From Orientallactaga sibirica (lineage: Eukaryota > Chordata > Mammalia > Rodentia > Dipodidae): a stretch of 64,000 nt of DNA. The stretch spans positions 7,768,001 through 7,832,000 of the forward strand of contig JAEOAD010000018.1 of the NCBI GenBank assembly GCA_036365145.1. Direction: 5' to 3'. A program made the position numbers and the translations under genes. This document shows positions 58,262 through 64,000 of this stretch, piece by piece. Under the pieces are notes generated by a model that was given only the letters and a program-made list of their open reading frames with translations, did not search any database and was not told where the DNA came from. Each line of letters starts with the position of its first letter. Positions within the stretch are counted from its first letter, which is position 1.

Positions 58262-58950
58262 GGCCTGTAACTCCCAGTACCAGCAGGCTGTTAACATCCA
58301 CTGTAAACTGTTAATCAGAGAGACCTACAAGGTTTCCCAAAAGAAGACAGATTTCTGTCAGAGTACTTGATGACCCACCAGAGGTTAATGGTAAGACCCT
58401 GCTGCTGAAGCACCATATGCTGTTGGCAAAGAACATGCAGTGATCTGGCTGCAATCTGGAAGAGAGTCAGTAAGTTAACATGTCTAGTGCTAGAAGGTGC
58501 TACATGAGTGACTGGAGGAAAATGACCAACATCTGTCCAAGCAACTTGTGGTCCAAGATACTCAGCAACTAACAACCTGACATGATACACAAGTTCAATA
58601 GTGGCACAACACAAGGGTAAAGGAAATAGACACAGAGAACATTCAACTCCTACCAAACTAGATATTCAGAGACACAGAGGCTCCCTAGTCCTCACTACTG
58701 AAGTAGACCTAAAATGAACCCAACATGGCTCAGGGAAATTTGCACAAGAGGGGGTGGAAAGATAACTTGGGACATTATGCACAGAGACATTGCCTCTTCC
58801 CCATAACTGATGGCTACCCCCAACAATGCACAACCCACATTACCCAACGAGGAGGGTCCCTTTAGAGGGAGAAGGAGAAGGCTAACGATGGAACCAACAT
58901 GGCTGTATACACACTATATACATAACTAATAAAGAAAAAACACAGAAGAA
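58262..58950 (+). mobile_element. L1-type 3'UTR fragment inserted in the L1
   Basis: L1 ORF2 reads up to gacctatacaacgaaaacat and resumes at agaagctagaaagacctccc. Between them, ctggcctgtaactcccagta through cataactaataaagaaaaaa is a sense 3'UTR-like unit, matching the reverse complement of 12600-13680. It shares the ggctcaggga...agagggg phrase with the other L1 3'UTR copies. Ends in an A-rich tail. Confidence 0.65.
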
Positions 58951-59178
58951 AAAATGGAAGAATATATGAGAAGCTAGAAAGACCTCCCAAGTTCATTGAT
59001 CAGAAAAATTAATATTGGAAAAATGGCCACTATACCAAAAGCAACATACAGATTCAATGTAATTCCAATCAACATTCCAAGAGCATTCCTCACAGAATTA
59101 AAAAATATCTCAAAATTCACATGGAAGCACAAAAGGCCCTGGATGACCAAAAATATTCTCATCAAAATGAATGTCTCA

Positions 59179-59329
59179 GCCAGGTGTGGTGGCACACGCC
59201 TTGAATCCCAGCACTTGGGAGGCAGAGGTAGGAGGATCGCTGTGAGTTCAAGGCTACCCTGAGACTACAGAGTGAATTCCAGGTCAGCCTAAGCTAGAGT
59301 GAGACCCTACCTCAAAAAAAAAAAAAAAA

Positions 59330-59361
<32 letters not shown>

Positions 59362-59363
59362 GA
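59179..59363 (+). mobile_element. B1 SINE with (GAAA)n tail, inside the L1
   Basis: gccaggtgtggtggcacacg, ggatcgctgtgagttcaagg, ctacagagtgaattccaggt, A-run, then (GAAA)n at 59331-59362. gaatgtctc before and gaatgtgtctg after look like a target duplication. Confidence 0.92.
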
Positions 59364-60925
59364 AAAAGAATGTGTCTGCTAGTATCACCTTACATAATTT
59401 CAAGACATACAAAGCTATAATAATAAAAACAGCATGGTACTGGCACAAAAAATACAGACACATAGATCAAAGGAATAAAGAAGAATATATAGGTATAAAT
59501 TCTTGTAACTAAAGCTACCTTATCTTTGACAAATGCTCTAAAAATGCACAGTAGAGTAAAGACATCATTTTCAACAAATTGTGCTGGATAAACTGGATAA
59601 CTACATGTAGAAAAGTGAACCTGGACCCTATTCTCTCACCATGCACAAAAGTCAACTTCTAATTGATCAAGGACCTCAAATCAAGACCTGGAACCCTTAA
59701 ACAACTAGGAGGGCATAAGGAGCACTCTCTGAATAAGAGCCCAGCAGCCCAGGGAATTAGACCATCACTCTGCCACCGTGATCTCGTGAAACTAAAAAGC
59801 TATTGTATAGCTCAGCAAACCATCGACCGGGTCAACAGACAACCTAGAGAATGAGAGAAAATCTTCACCAGCTATACATCTGACAGAGGTTTAATATTTA
59901 TAATTCACAAAGAACTCAAAAAATTGAACATTAAAAAGTCACGCAACCCACTCAAAAATGGCAAAGGGAATTAACAGAGAATTCTCAAAGGAAAGAATTC
60001 AAATGGCCAACAAACACGTAAAAAGTTGTACAACATCTTTAACAATTAGGGAATTGCAAATTAAAATGGCTTTGGGTTTCCAACTCACTCCTGTCAAAAT
60101 GGCAATCATCAAAAACTTAAATGACAACAAATTCTGGTGGGGATATGAAGAAGGATAAACCTTCATCCACTGCTAGTAGAAGTGAAAACTTGTACAACCA
60201 CTATGGAAATTAATATGGTGACTCCTACAAAAGCTGAAAATAGACCTACCATTCCATCCAGGTACGCCACTTCTTGTCATATACCCTAAAAACTCTACTA
60301 TTTACTGTAGAAATCCTTGCTCAGCCATGTTGTTGCTCTATTCACAATAACTAGTAAATGTTATCAGCCCAGAATCCTACCAACTGATGAATGGTTATTG
60401 AAAATGTGGCATATATACACAATGGAATTCTACTTAGTAGTAAGGAAAAATGAAATAATGATATTTGAAGAAAATAGATGGACTTGGAGAAACCATACTA
60501 AGAGAAGTCACACAAGCACAGAAAGACAAACGCCACATGTTCACCCTAACATGCAGTTCCTATCTTGGAACAGCTTGGGTTGCATGTAAGTGGCAGTCAC
60601 CACAGAAATATTGACAGGAAACAAGAATGAAGCCAGGAGAAAGTGGAAATAGGGAAGGAGGGGAGGATCAATTACTTGACAGGGACAGAACACAGTGGGT
60701 GGGAAGGTCATGGAGATGGAGAGAGACTGGGGGGATGTTTACATAAAACTAATGACAACATGAATTAGTACCATAGATACCTTCCTCCTGGGTAGTGAAT
60801 TACAAGTTATAATCCTTAATAAGAGGGAGGGGAGCAGAAGGGCCCCACAGAAAGTAAAGAATTGATTTGTTCATACAGCAAATTTTATAATTAATCATAA
60901 TAAAAAGCATAAATTTCTTTCCTGT

Positions 60926-61794
60926 AACACAGTTTTTGTAAGCCTTGTTTCTAGAAGTTTTAAGGATATTTTGTAAGTAGTACAGTTAAGCTAGTATGCT
61001 ATTTTGAATAAATGCCCCTCAATAGATTTAGTAGTTTATTAAAATTCTTGAATTTTCAGCCACCTGGCTGGACCTGTTACTGGGCAGCCCAGCCCTAAAG
61101 TGTGATGGTGGATTTGACATTCCAATCTAAAGATATACAAAGTGCCTGAGTTCCTCCTGGAGTTTCTGAAGTGTGCTGTGTGGTTTTGCTCTTCCTCCAT
61201 AACTGTGTCTGGTTTGGAAGTTCATCTCAGTGAACTTAAAGCTATCTACTACAGCTAGTCTCTTCCATCCAGCTTCTCTTAACATAGTTTGCAACTTAGC
61301 CAAAATAACAGCAGCTCAAGTCACCTATTTGTAGGTGGCAGCCTTTTGTTCTGGGCTCCTATACAAAAAGAAAATTTATTCATCTCTAGTTTGGAGGACC
61401 CCTGCTGATCTTTCTCTAGCTGTCTTTCTTTACTTTGCTACCTTGTCTGAACCTAGGAGTTTGGTGGGAGGAGTCTTGCCACCTCTGCTCTGGGTTCTAG
61501 GATTACAGTTTTCATTTCTCTGACTGCCTGGTGACTGTAATGTGGCCTTCATGATATGGGAACCATAGAGGGGGTGTGAACAGCAGGGACCACATTAAAA
61601 TACACAGCAGTCATGCAGGCATGTCTGCTTAGCTCCTCACTGTCTATTCTTGCTACCTCACCCTCCTCCCCCCAAAAAAGATCATAAACACAGAGCTCTA
61701 ATGTTGATTTTCATAGCAGACATTGCTGAGCTCCCTAATAAGGTTCTGACTGTCATGAAGAAAAGGAGAACATTGTAAGGAGAAATTCAAAGGA
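60926..61794. other. Unassigned
   Basis: No repeat or gene recognised after the L1 end. Confidence 0.4.
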
Positions 61795-61925
61795 AGGATT
61801 TGGGAAGAGAGGCAGTGTGGTGGAATGGAAAGATTCCCAGGCAGCCTGTGAATCAAGACCCAAGGACTCCTAAATATCTTAAATATTAGCTTTAGTTTCC
61901 TCATTTCTAAAGCAAGAGCTTAGGT
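61795..61925 (+). repeat. MIR
   Basis: gtggaatggaaagattccca ggcagcctgtgaatcaagac, then tagtttcctcatttctaaag fits the MIR body in sense orientation. Bases 61926-62263 are unassigned. Confidence 0.6.
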
Positions 61926-62263
61926 CTAGATGTTTCACTGTTCTTATTTATTGTATTTATTTTGTCCAGGTTAGTCAATATGAATATTCATTAATCATTA
62001 AGTCCCTGCTCCATCTCCACCCACAGCCCAGGGTCATATGGCCAATTCATATTGAACTTTCAATTCATCAAGCCAAGTAGATTTTTTATTTCATACCTAT
62101 TGTCAAAATGATTAGGCTAATGGGCAGAATGAGAAACGGTTAATGAAGGATGTTTTCTTTTATAGTGATATGGGAAAGAATGTGTTCAAATTCTGAAAGG
62201 AAGTGCTAGTTTTGAAAAGTTGTGAGAGGACCGGAGAATTGTTTTAAAAATAAAAACCTTAGT

Positions 62264-62430
62264 TAGACCTGGTGGCACACACCTTTAGTCCCAGCACTTG
62301 GGAGGCTGAGGTAGGAGGATGACTGTGAGTTTGAGGCTGGCCTAATGCTGCAGAGTGAGTTTCAGGTCCCTCTGGGCTAGGTTAAGACCCTTCTTCAATA
62401 AAAAAACAAAAAAAGAAGAAAAAAAAAGTC
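62264..62430 (+). mobile_element. B1 SINE, diverged
   Basis: agacctggtggcacacacct, tgggaggctgaggtaggagg, cagagtgagtttcaggtccc, then an AAAAAC/AAAG tail. Confidence 0.85.
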
Positions 62431-62663
62431 AAAGGGAAAGGATTCATGTAAGTTACAGTTTCCATAACAGAAGATGATAAGTGCTTATTTTTCCATGGTA
62501 TGCATGAGAGTATAGGTAGAGGTTTAAGAAGGGAAATTTTAAATAGCTGCAAAACAGATAAGAAACCTAAAAAACAAAATAATACAAAAGCAAATAATAA
62601 CCAATTACCAAAAGAAAATATATAATTAATGAGAAGCCCAAAAGCAAAGCTGTATATATATTT

Positions 62664-62864
62664 TTAAATTTATGTATTTATTTGAGAGTGACAGACAGAC
62701 AGAAATGAGGCAAGTAGAGAGAGAATGGATGTGCCAGGGCCTCCAGCCACTGCAAATGAACTCCAGATGCCTGTGGCTTACAAGGGTCCTGGAGAATCGA
62801 GCCCGAAACGGGGGAGCTGAGGCTTCACAGGCAAGTGCTTAACCACTAAGCCATCTCTCCAGGC
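62664..62864 (-). mobile_element. DIP-type SINE, antisense, with TSD
   Basis: Tail, (CAGA)-rich tract, gtgccagggcctccagccac, gaactccagatgcctgtggc, then ctaagccatctctccaggcc. ctgtatatatatttt before and ctgtatattatttt after are a decayed target duplication. The stretch 62865-63167 is unassigned. Confidence 0.9.
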
Positions 62865-63167
62865 CCCTGTATATTATTTTGAGTAGTATCTCTTGAGGTC
62901 CTAGTGCATTAATTTGTAGTGACCTTGATCTGTGAGCCAGTGCGCATCTTCTCTTGACAGAACACAGAATGTTATACAGATGGAGCAGTAAACTGATATC
63001 CCCCAGGGCTAATTTGTGATGTTTATAATAGAAGGACTGTAGAACTGTAGCACTAAGGAGAAAAGAGTTATTGAAATGACAAACACAGAATCTATGAAAA
63101 TAAGGAAAAAGAGTAGATAAACGCAACAGATAGTGTAGGGCAAAGCAAGAGGGTCAGTGAATTTGAT

Positions 63168-63266
63168 CACTATGTTGTCTCAGGGTGGCCTCAAACACAT
63201 GACAGTCCTCTTACTTCTGCCTCCTGAGTGCCAGGATTAAAAGCATGTGCCACCATGCTTGACTAG
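63168..63266 (-). mobile_element. B1 3'-truncated fragment, antisense
   Basis: cactatgttgtctcagggtg gcctcaaacacatgac, ctgcctcctgagtgccagga, catgtgccaccatgcttgac. Confidence 0.8.
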
Positions 63267-63354
63267 ACCTGTTAATTTTTGAAGTTTCCTATGCCTCCCA
63301 TACCTGGATGGGTTTCTCTTTTGTAAGATTCATAAAATTTTCTTCTATAATCTT

Positions 63355-63514
63355 TTTTTTTTTTTTTTTTTGATTTTTCGAGGTAGGGTCTCATGCTAGC
63401 CCAGGCTGACCTGGAATTCACTATGTAGTCTCAGGGTGGCCTTGAACTCACAGCAATCCTCCTACCTCTGCCTCCCGAGTGCTGGGATTAAAGGCGTGCG
63501 CCACCACGCCCGGC
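63355..63514 (-). mobile_element. B1 SINE, antisense, near-consensus, 14-bp TSD
   Basis: Poly(T), cgaggtagggtctcatgcta, ctgacctggaattcactatg, cccgagtgctgggattaaag gcgtgcgccaccacgcccgg. TCTTCTATAATCTT occurs at 63341-63354 and 63515-63528. CpGs intact. Confidence 0.95.
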
Positions 63515-63536
63515 TCTTCTATAATCTTATTGACAA

Positions 63537-63627
63537 CATAGTGAATTCCAGGTCAGCCTGGGCTAGAGTTAGACCCTACCTCAAAACCACCCCCACCCCG
63601 CAAAAAAAAAAAAAAAAAAAAAAAAAT
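63537..63627 (+). mobile_element. B1 3' half, sense
   Basis: catagtgaattccaggtcag cctgggctagagttagaccc tacctc, then a C-rich patch and a poly(A) run (63602-63626). 5' truncated. Inverted relative to the neighbouring B1. Confidence 0.88.
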
Positions 63628-63629
63628 GA

Positions 63630-63893
63630 CAGGTCTAGAGAAGAAATTTCCCAAATATATAATGCAGTTGTAACACTGAATATTAATTGACTCTATTACA
63701 CAATCAAAAGACACAAATAAACAGGCTGGAGCAAAAACCTGGATCCATGAATTAGCTGTTTTCAAGAAATCCACCTTTCCACTAATGATAGACACCATGT
63801 AAGGGTGAAAGGATAAAAGATATTCCAAGAAAATAGAAATAGGAATCAAGCAGGTGTGACTATACTAATATCTGACAACATACATTTTATGTT
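63630..63893 (+). mobile_element. L1 ORF2 fragment
   Basis: cacaatcaaaagacacaaat, atccatgaattagctgtttt caagaaatccacc, then caggtgtgactatactaata tctgacaaca. The last phrase is also where the L1 at 54446 begins, so together the two cover adjacent ORF2 parts. Cut by the next SINE. Confidence 0.7.
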
Positions 63894-64000
63894 TTTATTT
63901 TTATTTTTTATTTTTTGGAGAGAGACAAAGAGAGAAGGAGAGGAAGACAGATAGAGATGGGCGCGCCAGCAGGCTTTCAGTTGCTGCAATCAAAATCCAG
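63894..64000 (-). mobile_element. DIP-type SINE, antisense, cut by window end
   Basis: Tail ttttatttttattttttatt, GA-rich tract, gatgggcgcgccagcaggct, caatcaaaatccag. The head lies beyond the window. Confidence 0.88.

Larger units (their letters stand above)
54446..60925 (+). mobile_element. L1, 5'-truncated, with nested insertions
   Basis: Starts inside ORF2 (gatgtgactatactaatatc tgacaaaatag) and follows the ORF2 order. Endonuclease region: agatcaattggacttagcag, catctacagaacatttcacc. Reverse transcriptase region: gggccagatggattcattgc, ttcaatagatgcagaaaagg cctttgacaa. C-terminal part: cagcatggtactggcacaaa, aacctagagaatgagagaaa, acacaatggaattctactta. A short 3'UTR follows (gaagccaggagaaagtgg, aattagtaccatagatacct) and ends near ataataaaaagcataaa. 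ORF2 would encode the endonuclease and reverse transcriptase of the element. Many stops and frameshifts leave only fragments of up to 90 codons. Six later elements sit inside it. Confidence 0.88.

Noticed and set aside
1..64000. CRISPR array, operon or other prokaryotic system
   Set aside because: Spacer-repeat periodicity, ribosome binding sites and dense coding are absent. The repeats are mammalian retroposons.

Overview
This is a 64 kb piece of mammalian, almost certainly rodent, nuclear DNA. I found no intact protein-coding gene, no RNA gene and no CRISPR or prokaryotic feature. Two SINE families dominate. One is a 7SL-derived B1 of the form ggccgggcgtggtggcgc. The other is a tRNA-derived, B2-superfamily SINE that starts ggctggagagatggcttag, has a 'gccagatgcacaaggtgg' body, a TC-rich stretch and an (AAATA)n tail. 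That second family, called DIP-type here, together with 'gatcgccgagagttc' B1 copies, best fits a dipodoid rodent such as a jerboa. The species call is inference.

Layout. 0-6 kb: MaLR-type LTRs, B1, DIP and B4-like SINEs, an MLT1 LTR, and a MER2/Tigger DNA transposon broken by two SINEs. 6-10.5 kb: an LTR with duplicated upstream repeats, a 194-bp direct duplication whose second copy abuts a B1, and three DIP SINEs. 10.8-14.4 kb: an L1 with an inverted 5' half (twin priming) and an antisense L1-type 3'UTR nested in it. 14.6-20.6 kb: MaLR LTR and internal sequence, then an older LTR repeat split by an ERVL-like provirus on the minus strand with two LTRs and decayed gag- and pol-like segments. 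20.6-34.9 kb: mostly unique sequence with MIRs, an old AT-rich L1-like stretch and a few SINEs. 35-36.2 kb: MaLR LTR, MIR and an L1 3' end. 36.6-42.0 kb: a second minus-strand LTR element (two diverged LTR-like blocks, Lys-like primer-binding site, decayed pol) that contains a nearly full-length intronless pseudogene of cystathionine gamma-lyase (CTH) in the same orientation. 42-54.4 kb: SINEs, LTRs, an L1 3' end with a G-quadruplex motif, and two repeat-free AT-rich blocks (44.8-45.2 and 46.4-46.7 kb) that look like candidate conserved regulatory DNA. 54.4-60.9 kb: a plus-strand L1 ORF2/3' end interrupted by at least five later insertions. 61-64 kb: unique sequence, MIR, B1s, a DIP, and another L1 fragment running toward the window end.

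The window therefore reads as intergenic or intronic DNA shaped by layered retrotransposition. No new multi-gene system is visible. The most unusual object is the CTH retrocopy enclosed in an LTR element. Family names are recognised from sequence memory; no database search was run.
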